Assembly (NCBI GenBank): GCA_008690995.1 | Contig: VRMN01000001.1 | Span: 1,488,001 to 1,552,000, forward strand | Reading direction: 5' to 3' | DNA from: Porphyridium purpureum | Taxonomy: Eukaryota > Rhodophyta > Bangiophyceae > Porphyridiales > Porphyridiaceae | DNA length: 64,000 nucleotides | Shown here: positions 48,710-57,113 of the stretch, piece after piece | Layout: each line of letters begins with the position of its first letter | How positions within the stretch are numbered: the first letter of the stretch is position 1 | Notes under the pieces: generated by a model | Database searches by the model: none | What the model saw: only the letters and a program-made list of their open reading frames with translations | Told to the model about the DNA's origin: nothing | Program-made: the position numbers and the translations under genes

Positions 48710-49946
48710 GACGGGAGAATCGGGATACGTAGACTCTCTATCCGACTCGCAGCGTGGTGCGCTCGCCTCGCTGCGTGAAAAGCTGACTCTGCCACTCGCG
48801 GCGTCCGGCGATGACAATCAAAGGATTGTGTCCATGTTCGGCGTGGATCTGACCCCACAAGAGAGTGATGGAACCGCGCAAGCACCGGATCTCGACGTGC
48901 AGAAGAGAAAGCAGGATGTCGTGCTGCTCAAGTTTTTGCGCGCGCGCGAGTTTGACGTGGACGCGGCATGGAACATGCTGGAGAAGTCGATGCGGTGGCG
49001 CCACGAGTTTGGCGCCGATAAGGTCGCGGACGACTTGACAAACCCGGAATTTGCCGCCGACATGCGCGGCTTTGGGTGCGTATTCGGCCGCGATCGTGAG
49101 GCAAACCCGGTCACCTGGAATTTTTATGGCGCCATGGACCCGAACGCCGAGCTCGACATTGAAACGTTTATCCGGTGGCGTGTGGCGCTTCATGAAACGG
49201 CCATGCGCATGCTGGACTTCTCGGCGCCGGACGGCCGTGAGCCGCGCATTTCGCAGGTCCACGACTATGAGAACGCGTCGATGAGCGCGGCGGGAAACAT
49301 GCGAGCTGCTTCCAAACGAATTATTGCCATTTTTCAGGATAATTATCCAGAGTTGCTTGCTGTCAAGCTTTTCTGTAACGTGCCGCGCGTGATGTCGGGT
49401 CTGTTTGCCATCATGACAGCATTCACCTCTGGTCGAACGTCGCGCAAGTTTCGCATGGTCTCGCACGGGACGACAGCTACGGCCATTCTGGAGCTCGTCG
49501 AGCCAGATCAGTGCGTGGACAAATTTAATATCTTTGCGTCGTCCTCGACGTCCAAAGAAGCCGCCGCCGCCGCTGCGGCCGGTCCATCTGCACTGATCCG
49601 AAAAGTTGAGCTTCAAGCGCATGGAAAGGAGACACAGACCGTTGACTTGCTTGTGCCCGGCGACGAGCTTCACTTCCAATTCTGGAGCCTTTCCAGTCTA
49701 AACGTTACACTGCATCTTTCGCCCGCCAAGGCCGGTGAGTCGGCCGCTCGGCAGGTGTTCCACACCAAGTCAAGCGTGGGAAGCAGCGTCTACGTGATTC
49801 AAGCGCTGGATGGACCGCCAGCAGCAGCGCAGCAGTCTTGCAGTGCGAGTCTGTCATTTGTGAGTCTCAGCGGAGCGCCGACCTTGCTCTACTACCGCAC
49901 GTGGACCAAGTCGACAGACAAGCGAGGTCTTGCGGCGCTCATGTGA
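48708..49946 (+). CDS. SEC14-like lipid-transfer protein with CRAL-TRIO and GOLD domains (patellin type)
   Basis: Protein of 412 residues. The N-terminal helix LSDSQRGALASLREKL and QDVVLLKFLRAREFDVDAAWNML form the CRAL-TRIO N-terminal region; the lipid-binding CRAL-TRIO domain follows to about 265 (IFQDNYPELLAVKLFCNVP, FTSGRTSRKFRMV). The last 130 residues form a GOLD beta domain (LLVPGDELHFQFWSLSSLNV). In plants, patellins of this make-up bind phosphoinositides and act in membrane traffic and cell plate formation. ATG 48708 shares the tetranucleotide CATG with the RlmN start. A later Met at 48834 would remove conserved residues. Confidence 0.88.
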   Translation: MTGESGYVDSLSDSQRGALASLREKLTLPLAASGDDNQRIVSMFGVDLTPQESDGTAQAPDLDVQKRKQDVVLLKFLRAREFDVDAAWNMLEKSMRWRHEFGADKVADDLTNPEFAADMRGFGCVFGRDREANPVTWNFYGAMDPNAELDIETFIRWRVALHETAMRMLDFSAPDGREPRISQVHDYENASMSAAGNMRAASKRIIAIFQDNYPELLAVKLFCNVPRVMSGLFAIMTAFTSGRTSRKFRMVSHGTTATAILELVEPDQCVDKFNIFASSSTSKEAAAAAAAGPSALIRKVELQAHGKETQTVDLLVPGDELHFQFWSLSSLNVTLHLSPAKAGESAARQVFHTKSSVGSSVYVIQALDGPPAAAQQSCSASLSFVSLSGAPTLLYYRTWTKSTDKRGLAALM

Positions 49947-52109
49947 TCTCCTGAATCAGCGCAATTTGAGTTCAACCTCCCGGGAAAGCGAGATCGTTTG
50001 TGTCATTCTTTCGTACAACTCCTGAAGATAATTCGTTCGCAATGACTGCTTCAACCTGCACTGCAAGACATTCAATGAAAAGCGGAATCTGTTCCATGTT
50101 CGAGCAAAAAGTGAAACCAGTGGAGCAACGGCAAAAAGTGGAATTCTGGCAGAGAGGAGGGACAAACGATTCGAAGTAGAGCATTTTCAGACAGACACCA
50201 GGAGAAATGAAGGATGGAATCGAGATGTAACCACTGCACGTCATATCCTGGCTTGAGGTAACTTCCAGGATGCTTTGGGCGTACTACTACACAAGCTATT
50301 ATCGGAGAAACCCTCCATTTTTGCTCTCGCCTCTTTAGCTGCCTTCTGCAGCTCTTCCACACCATAGTATTGCGTTCGTTCACCGAGAGGCTGTTGTCGC
50401 AGATAGCAACAGATATTCTCCATTGAGATCGAATCCGGCGAAAGCGCCGCCTGATTCAACATGTCCTACTTTGCGTCTTTCGACCGGTCCAGTGTCAACG
50501 GGGCCTGTGCAACGAGCAACGCCGCCGCGCATGAATGTGACGCAACCGAAATCCTCGTCGGGTATCAAGTGAGCCAAGATTTGTCCGACATTATCCAGTG
50601 CTCTGCGATGGTCTGGCCATACGAATAACAGTCATTTACCAACGATTGGGCAAGCTTTTCAAGACCCAACCCTTGCAATGCCGAGGATGTGTATTTGACA
50701 GTGCCGTTCGGCCTGGCTTGGTCGTATGCTGTGGCTACCGCAATGTCGACATTCTGCAATTTCATGTGCAAAAGTATCTTAAAGTTCCGTATCACTTCCA
50801 ACCCAATTCAATCGCATCTTTTGAATACGCGTCTGCTTGCAAAAGGCTTGGGTATTCCTTTTCCCTCAATCATGCTAGACTCGAACCAGGTATCGTCGTG
50901 ACCAGCTGATTCCTGTGTGCCTGCATCTCCCGTGCTGACGCATTTTTTTTTCTTCTTCATATCCGAGCTTGAGCTGACTGAAACCTTTTTCACACCCTTT
51001 CAAAAACCACCGTGTGCCTGACAAAGGGTCTGCGACGCCCTTTTCTCGACAGGCGCTTTACCAACGTCTTCGAACTTATTCTAGAGTCCCAATTTTCGGA
51101 CGACCCCTGCGCTACGGCTCACGTAGCGCTCCTCGCTAGCGAACAGAACAAGCCAGCATCCCCGCTACTCGTACGCCGCGTCTGATTCCTCGTAGCGGCA
51201 ATGAAGTCTGTTCTCCTTTTCTTTCATTCTGTCTTCAGAAATACAGCCACGAAAGCACGAGCCGAAGTCTCCTTGTGTCATTATATTCCACGGCACCAGA
51301 AAAAGAATACTGCGGAGTGAAAGCCGTATCTTTGAAACTTTTGAGAACCCCCCTCGAAGCCCATTTCTGGAGCCGTACGCCAGGGTGCTACCGCTGCCTA
51401 CACGCTCTCCGGAAGGCACCCTTGTTCCGGCCTCGATATGCGTTGAACTCTTCACACCCACTCTGCAGTCTCCCTACCTTTTCGCAACCTGAACGCAGCC
51501 ACAGCAGCAGCAGCAGCAGCACCACCACCTGCCACTCAGGCTTGACCGAAAGACAGTGTACTGCTCAGAGTCCTTCTTTTCCTGCGTTCACGTGTCCAGC
51601 TCTGAGCGTGCAGCGCCGTCTCAGCAGCATGAGTTCTCTCTCCAGGCGATTCCTGTTTTGCCCTGTTCCCGGCTGCATTGTGCGCGTTCACGATGACTGT
51701 ACACACGCGAGAACCGCGCCTGTGCTTGCGGACACGCGTGTGGCCGACAGGCGTCGTCTTTGTGAAGCCAGGCACGATCGTCGGGCACGTACGCGAATGC
51801 ACCGCAGGTCGCGCGCGCAAGTCGAGTCGGCGCACGCTTTACTCGTGTGATCGCGTCCGCTGCGAGACGTGTTGGTTGGGGCTTTTTAGGTTGTGTCGGT
51901 GCGCTTGGGCGTCAGCGGGGTGTGTGTTCTCGTGTGGTGGTGTGTGCGTTCTGCGCGCAAACACAAGGACGAGCTCTCGTCTTCGTTTTTGGGCAGGTGG
52001 GTAGAGATACGGCTTGTTGGAGGGGCGGGCTAGATAAAGAATAGTGGTGTCGGGCGTGAGAGCTGCAAAGCCTGACGCTGCGAGTGACGTAGAGTGCGCG
52101 ATCGTCGCG
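49947..52109. other. Gene-poor, less GC-rich stretch of about 2.2 kb
   Basis: No intact gene is recognised. The left half (about 50000-51050) is clearly richer in A/T than the flanks and holds decayed coding-like sequence on the minus strand (see separate entry). The right half has CAG/ACC repeats at about 51500-51535 and only chance frames. The last 100 bases should be the promoter of the first sulfotransferase-like gene. Confidence 0.45.
50241..50993 (-). pseudogene. Broken coding-like sequence of unknown family
   Basis: Several consecutive minus-strand pieces read like protein in composition (for example LGLEKLAQSLVNDCYSYG, and YYGVEELQKAAKEARAK), but they lie in different frames and none is a complete gene. 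The family is not recognised; an old mobile element remnant or a decayed host gene are both possible. Confidence 0.3.
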
Positions 52110-53021
52110 ATGAAGTGGCGCGCTCGCTCTCTGGCGGTCTTTCTCGTCGCCGTATTCTCGGTGGTCTCCGAGGTGGCGCGGGCCGATGTGGTCACAAATC
52201 TGAGCGTGCTGCAGGCCGTCACGCGTGACCCGCCGGAGGCCGGCTTTGTGGCGGATGCGTCAGTCAAGTATCCCATGATCATCAATCTCGCGTTCGGCAA
52301 GTCTGGCACAACGAGTTTAACGGAGACACTCAAAAAGATGGGCTTTAACCCTGTGCATTGGTACATCGGGTTCGAGCTCACTGACGCGCTAACTCAATTT
52401 GGCAGAATGGACTTGCTCGAAAATCCGTTTCCAAATGGCAGGAATAACTCTCAAGGCTATGCGCATGGCCGCATCGTCGATGTCGTATTGAATACCATCA
52501 AGAATGGCGAATCACTGGAGGTGCTGTCAGCTTTGGATAGCTCAACGGAGAACAAATTTAGAGCGTTCACCGAAATACCCATGTGGGAGTGGCCAGAGTG
52601 CAAGTACCCGCAGATCACGCATCTCGATGAGCTGGTCCGCTTGAACCCAAACGCTAAATACATTCTGACCGTGCGCGAGATTCACAGCCATGTTCACAGC
52701 ATGATCGAATGGCGCCACAAGCCTCGGGATATGGGCGGAGACATGGCCAGGTGTGCCAACCTGAGCCTCGAGAATGATCAAATCATGCAGCTTGAGCTCG
52801 AAAAGTGGGTTACAGACACCAACAACCAGTTGAAGAAGCGCATGTCTGCGTTCAGGCCGCCCGTGCCTCTGCTCGAGCTGGAGGTGTCCGAGGATCCAAT
52901 CAGCAAACTGATGTGGCACGTGTTTCCGGACGGGCGAGTGCCTCCCCAGGTCGAATACGAAATGAAACGGCGAAATGACCGTTTTCCAAGGACCAACGTC
53001 AACCAGAAAGCGCATGTTTGA
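52110..53021 (+). CDS. Secreted or Golgi sulfotransferase-like protein 1
   Basis: Protein of 303 residues starting with a signal peptide (about 1-25, LAVFLVAVFSVVSEVARA). The PAPS 5'-phosphosulfate loop is GKSGTTSL (63-70) in a beta-loop-helix context. The 3'-phosphate strand is NAKYILTVREIHSHVHSMIEW. This order fits the sulfotransferase P-loop superfamily, which in the secretory path sulfates polysaccharides or proteins using PAPS. The acceptor is unknown; sulfated extracellular polysaccharide is a likely target in a red alga. I chose ATG 52110 because the upstream GTG adds no conserved part. It is followed on the same strand by a related gene. Confidence 0.7.
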   Translation: MKWRARSLAVFLVAVFSVVSEVARADVVTNLSVLQAVTRDPPEAGFVADASVKYPMIINLAFGKSGTTSLTETLKKMGFNPVHWYIGFELTDALTQFGRMDLLENPFPNGRNNSQGYAHGRIVDVVLNTIKNGESLEVLSALDSSTENKFRAFTEIPMWEWPECKYPQITHLDELVRLNPNAKYILTVREIHSHVHSMIEWRHKPRDMGGDMARCANLSLENDQIMQLELEKWVTDTNNQLKKRMSAFRPPVPLLELEVSEDPISKLMWHVFPDGRVPPQVEYEMKRRNDRFPRTNVNQKAHV

Positions 53022-53413
53022 TGGCAAGGCAGCAGCACACAGAAGCACAGCCGTGAGGAGAGCAAAATATGTAGATTGTCGCGCACATGCTAGCCGGTAG
53101 TAGATGATGGAAAAGGACCAGTGCGCTTGCTGTACGTTGGTGCCGACCTGCAGCGTGCGCGTCGCTGCGACAATGCAGGCATGTTGTGCGCAAATAAACA
53201 TGGCGGGCGTTTTTTTTTGTGGCGGAGTCGATGCAGACGGGAGAACCCATTGCGCAAGCCACAACCGACCCCCTGGTGACTGTACTTATCGATGGCTGAG
53301 TAGTGTACAGTTGCGTCTGCGCCAACTTTGGGCGCGAGGGGGAGGGTCACAGAGCGCACGGCATGCGATGCGCGACACACGCCAGACGTGGGCGCCCGGT
53401 CGTGCATTGCGTG
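53022..53413. other. Intergenic region between the two sulfotransferase-like genes
   Basis: About 390 bases with no gene. It should hold the 3' end of the first gene and the promoter of the second. Confidence 0.4.
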
Positions 53414-54256
53414 ATGGTGGCGCGCGTCTTGTGGACCTATGTGTTCGCACTGGTGGCTGTGGGCGGCGCCGTTGCGTCAAGATGTGATCTATGCGCAGAA
53501 AACTGGCTCTTTATTCTCGGCGCCGGCGGCCGCACGGGCAGCACGACCGTGCTGACCATGTTTCGCCAGCTGCCGCATGTTGAGCTGGCGGGCGAGCATT
53601 GGGGCATCCTGGAGAAGCAGCGCGAGATGTACTCGACGCTGAGCCGTCTGAATCGCGCTCCATCTGCGTTTGTTGGCTACCCGGTCGACAAGCACGCGTT
53701 TGCGTGCGACACGCAGGAGTTTGTGAAGAATCTGGTGCTTGGAACTGAGCGCGAGCGCCTGCAGAGCTCGACACGCGTGCTCGGGTTCAAGGAAATCCGA
53801 TATGCTTCATACCCCATGCTCGGTTTCTTGCTCGAGATGTTTCCGTGCGCGCGCTTCATTTTTACTATTCGTGATGTGGTTGGAGATGTTCCCGTGACTG
53901 CGTATGGCTTCAGGCACGATCCGTCCGCGCTGAGAGCGCAGTGGGTCCGTGAGCGGTCGGTGGCGCGTACGATACACTCTAACTTTACGCAGACGACGGC
54001 GGTCTTCTCTGTGGACCACCTGCACGTCGACGCGTTCAACGACGTGCTGCACACGCTGCTGGGCGTGACCAACTGCAGCTATAACGGAATCATGTCGCGC
54101 AACTTGCGCGGCGCAATCACGCAGGAGGCCAGGCAGCGTAACAGGAGTGTGCTCAATGGCACGTGCGACCTTGGCGGCGTCGACTTTCGCATCTCCGCTG
54201 AACGGCAGGCGCACAACAAGGCGCTGCTTGCCGAGCTGGCGGGCAAAAAACAATAG
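53414..54256 (+). CDS. Secreted or Golgi sulfotransferase-like protein 2
   Basis: Protein of 280 residues with a hydrophobic N-terminal signal or anchor (3-22). The P-loop GAGGRTGSTTVLTMF (36-50) and the 3'-phosphate strand ARFIFTIRDVVGDVP are the two PAPS-binding hallmarks. HVELAGEHWGILE recalls sulfotransferases acting on glycans. N-glycosylation sequons (NFT, NCS, NRS, NGT) lie in the second half, in line with a luminal protein. ATG 53414 gives the signal directly; ATG 53363 is an in-frame alternative. It lies about 390 bases after sulfotransferase-like gene 1 in the same direction. Confidence 0.7.
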   Translation: MVARVLWTYVFALVAVGGAVASRCDLCAENWLFILGAGGRTGSTTVLTMFRQLPHVELAGEHWGILEKQREMYSTLSRLNRAPSAFVGYPVDKHAFACDTQEFVKNLVLGTERERLQSSTRVLGFKEIRYASYPMLGFLLEMFPCARFIFTIRDVVGDVPVTAYGFRHDPSALRAQWVRERSVARTIHSNFTQTTAVFSVDHLHVDAFNDVLHTLLGVTNCSYNGIMSRNLRGAITQEARQRNRSVLNGTCDLGGVDFRISAERQAHNKALLAELAGKKQ

Positions 54257-54490
54257 CGCGTGCTGGAATTCTAACCGCGCGCTGTTTCCTGTGACGCCCG
54301 TTCTTGACTCGTCCACTGCAGGGGGTGCGCTGCGTCACTTGTTACATTCGCCTGGAACGCCAGCCGCTCTTCCGGATGGGGAGTACCTGTTTACTCTACG
54401 AGATCACGGCCAGTCTCTCCACACCGCCAGACCCGAACTGACCCAGCCAGACGCGGCCACGTCGGGAGCCGCAGCACCAATCTCGTCCTT

Positions 54491-54523
<33 letters not shown>

Positions 54524-54540
54524 GAGGAGGAGGAGGAGGA
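54491..54540 (+). repeat. (CAG)10 followed by (AGG)n
   Basis: Ten CAG units at 54491-54520 are followed directly by an AGG run at about 54522-54540. Non-coding context. Confidence 0.95.
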
Positions 54541-54613
54541 ATGGATGCCGCCGCCGCCGCAGCAACATCAGCACATCCACCAAGTGGTGCCGTGCGGCTA
54601 AATCTTTCGACGA

Positions 54614-54639
54614 ACACACACACACACACACACACACAC
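54614..54639 (+). repeat. (AC)13 microsatellite
   Basis: Perfect dinucleotide run in non-coding sequence. Confidence 0.95.
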
Positions 54640-55371
54640 CGTCTCGCATTGCCGCACGCAGCGTGGGCCGCGCACTCCGCCTGCGTCGGGGAATCGCCTT
54701 TCCATGACGCGCCGCACAGTAAACGCGCCGAACCGCTAACCCCACGCGCCAACTGTACTCCGTGCTCGGAATTCGTTCCTCGCAACACCATCCGTGCTCG
54801 CATCCCGCGTAGAAACACGCCACACGCACCACACGTGATTCAGCCGCGCTCGCACAGCCTCGCGGCGGCGCTTGATCAGCGACCCTCACCACCCACCACC
54901 ACCACCGGCACCACTGCCGGCTCCGGCGCCGCGGCGGCGGCGCTCTTCCACCACACTGCCAGTCTTCGCCGCCAACATCTTCACCACCAGTCCTGGCGAT
55001 GAGAACGACAGTGGAACACAACCCGTACCGCCCGCCTCGAGACGGCTGCCTGTGTAGTGCGTGTTCTTCCTCTTGTTCCTCTTGTTCTTTGTTGTTGTTT
55101 GTTGTTATTTGATTGTGAACGCGGTGTGTTGGGGCGGAGTGTCCGCGTTTTTGGAGTGGCGGGCGTTTGAAACACACATGTGCAGACACATGTGCGTGGC
55201 GTGGCAGTGGAAGGGGGTTTTAGATACGGCGCATGACCCCAGTGGTGCACGTTTGGGATACCGAAAACGCGCACTGCGCCGCGTTGTGCGCACGTGGGGA
55301 ACAAACAGTGGCAGACACCAGGACGGCAACGACCGACAGACAGAGCGGCTGAGAGTTAGGGAGAGAGGGTG

Positions 55372-55396
55372 AGAGAGAGAGAGAGAGAGAGGAGAG
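55372..55396 (+). repeat. (GA)n tract upstream of the Nudix gene
   Basis: A GA-rich run on the sense strand, 120 bases before the ATG at 55518 and directly upstream of the 8-base repeat. Confidence 0.9.
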
Positions 55397-55406
55397 TGCG
55401 GTGTGC

Positions 55407-55470
55407 GGTGGTGTGGTGGTGTGGTGGTGTGGTGGTGTGGTGGTGTGGTGGTGTGGTGGTGTGGTGGTGT
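55407..55470 (+). repeat. (GGTGGTGT)8 tandem repeat in the leader of the Nudix gene
   Basis: Eight perfect copies of an 8-base G/T-only unit end 47 bases before ATG 55518, followed by degenerate GGTGGAGT units. Many closely spaced GG pairs on the sense strand could form a two-layer G-quadruplex in DNA or RNA. Confidence 0.95.
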
Positions 55471-55517
55471 GGTGGAGTGGTGGAGTGGTTGGTGTGGTTG
55501 GTGTGGGGAGGGGAGCG

Positions 55518-56639
55518 ATGTTTAGCAAGGTCAAGACGCTGTCGCGCGCAAAGAGCGTGCGGCGAAAGGGCGAGCCGGACGACAAGCCGCCTGGCTCCGG
55601 CACCGTGCTGCTGGTGGGCGAGCTCGCACAGGTGGCGGAGGTGCGCGACGCGTGCGGCACCGTCTCCGCGGCAAAGGTCGAGGCGTGCAAAGTCGATGAG
55701 CTCGCGGGAAAGCTCGCGGCCGCGACGTACGACGTCGTCGTGTTTGACGCCGCGCGCGACGGCGAGCTGTCCACCATCGTGCGCGGCTCGAGCAAGAACG
55801 CCAAGGAAAAGATGTTCGTCATCATGTACGGCAGCGAGTGCGCGGGCTCCGCAAAGAAGCGCCTCCAGGCATACGAGGACGGCGTCAATATGGTGACCGC
55901 CAGCCCGCAGGCCGTCGCCGAGGTCATGGCGTCCGTGATTGGCCGCTCGCGCGCAGGCCCCTTCACCTGCCCGCATTGCGAGGCAGAGGGCTTCTTCGAA
56001 GACGACTTGGTCGACCATATGCTGCTCTTCCACTTTAATGCGTCCAGCGAGGACGAAGTGGCGTGCCCCATCTGCCTCAAGGGCAAGTTCCAGAAGGGCA
56101 GCGCGCATCGCTCCAAGAACAATGTGTTTGTGCACGTCAAGAACGAGCACGGCAAGGTTAGTCGGGGCGAGGAGCCAGCAGAATCGAGGGCGCCAACGCC
56201 GGTCTGGCCGTTTGCGCTCGTCGTCGTCAAGAACGCGGCGGGCCAGTTCCTGCTCGTGCAGGAGTATGCCAGCTCGGGCTACTGGCTGCCGGCGGGCAAG
56301 GTCAACCCGGGTGAGGACATACAGGACGCCGCGCAAAGGATCACCAAGGAGCAGACTGGCATGTCGATAGAAATTACGGGCATCCTGCGCGCTTCGTACA
56401 CGCCGCAGGACCAGATCGCGCGCATGCGTGTGGTGTATCTCGCCAAGCCCACCGACGAAAGCCAGCCGCTCAAGACCATTCCTGACTATAACTCATTGGG
56501 CGCCGTATGGGCGGCCACGGCTGACTTGCCAGATCTCAAGCTGCGCGGTAGCGAACCGCGAGACTGGTTTCCGTACGTCACAAAGGGAGGTACGGTCTAT
56601 CCGCTCGACGTGATGAAGAGCGAAAGCGCTCCTGTCTAA
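55518..56639 (+). CDS. Zinc finger-Nudix protein with receiver-like N-terminal region
   Basis: Protein of 373 residues with three parts. Residues about 27-142 look like a Rossmann/receiver-like alpha-beta fold (TVLLVGELAQV, YDVVVFDAARDGELS, MFVIMYGSE). Residues 149-212 hold two C2H2-like fingers (Cys151/154, His167/172; Cys183/186, His206/211) resembling Di19/KCMF1 fingers. Residues about 228-370 are a Nudix domain with the box G260-x5-E266-x7-R274; the next positions read ITKEQTGM, so two acidic residues of the consensus are Ile and Gln, including one of the two Glu that normally bind metal. Activity may be altered. The start is ATG 55518; the upstream open frame is just the GT repeat. Confidence 0.75.
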   Translation: MFSKVKTLSRAKSVRRKGEPDDKPPGSGTVLLVGELAQVAEVRDACGTVSAAKVEACKVDELAGKLAAATYDVVVFDAARDGELSTIVRGSSKNAKEKMFVIMYGSECAGSAKKRLQAYEDGVNMVTASPQAVAEVMASVIGRSRAGPFTCPHCEAEGFFEDDLVDHMLLFHFNASSEDEVACPICLKGKFQKGSAHRSKNNVFVHVKNEHGKVSRGEEPAESRAPTPVWPFALVVVKNAAGQFLLVQEYASSGYWLPAGKVNPGEDIQDAAQRITKEQTGMSIEITGILRASYTPQDQIARMRVVYLAKPTDESQPLKTIPDYNSLGAVWAATADLPDLKLRGSEPRDWFPYVTKGGTVYPLDVMKSESAPV

Positions 56640-57113
56640 CCCGCGTGGCTCGTCGGTTCGCTGGGCTCCGCACAGCGCGAAAAGGAGGAGAGAGGAGCCC
56701 AAGGAACAAAACGCTACTTTGGCACATGTTTCCTGAGGCCACTGCTTGATCGCGAGAGACGAGGGAATGGTCGCCTGCCAAAACAATACTACCTCATGAT
56801 GCTAAAGTAAATAAAACTATGAAAGTCCGCTCAGTGCAACATGAAGCTTGCGATCATGCAGGCGCGTCAGTTCCGAAAACCTGTGCGAAAGATCGGACCG
56901 GCCCGCGTTTCCTCGAGTATGCGTGGCGCGCCAAGCGTGCACCCAAGCAGGAAGCTGTAGCCGCAAGCCCGGCCGCGTCTCCTCGCTGACGGATGGTTTG
57001 CCTTTCGCATTGGACTCTGAACGATGCTTGGAAGCCGCGTGCCGAAATCAGCCGCACGGAATCAGTTTTACAATAGGCCTAGCACTACTCGGCTGTCTTC
57101 CAAATGTTGCTGC
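56640..57113. other. Convergent 3' intergenic region
   Basis: About 470 bases between the Nudix and RHD3-like genes. An AATAAA at about 56809-56814 could serve the Nudix mRNA. No gene is seen. Confidence 0.4.

Larger units (their letters stand above)
54257..55517. other. Repeat-rich intergenic region upstream of the Nudix gene
   Basis: About 1.26 kb without a credible gene. It has CAG10 (54491-54520), an AGG run, an (AC)13 run, (GA)n and an 8-base tandem repeat just before the Nudix start. Open frames here encode only homopolymer-like or Arg-rich peptides. Confidence 0.5.

Noticed and set aside
50380-50577. Short minus-strand frame as an independent small gene
   Set aside because: It sits among other broken pieces in different frames and is better explained as part of a decayed sequence.
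55356-56336. Minus-strand frame with His/Thr/Pro repeats opposite the Nudix gene
   Set aside because: The repeats are just the translated GGTGGTGT array on the other strand.
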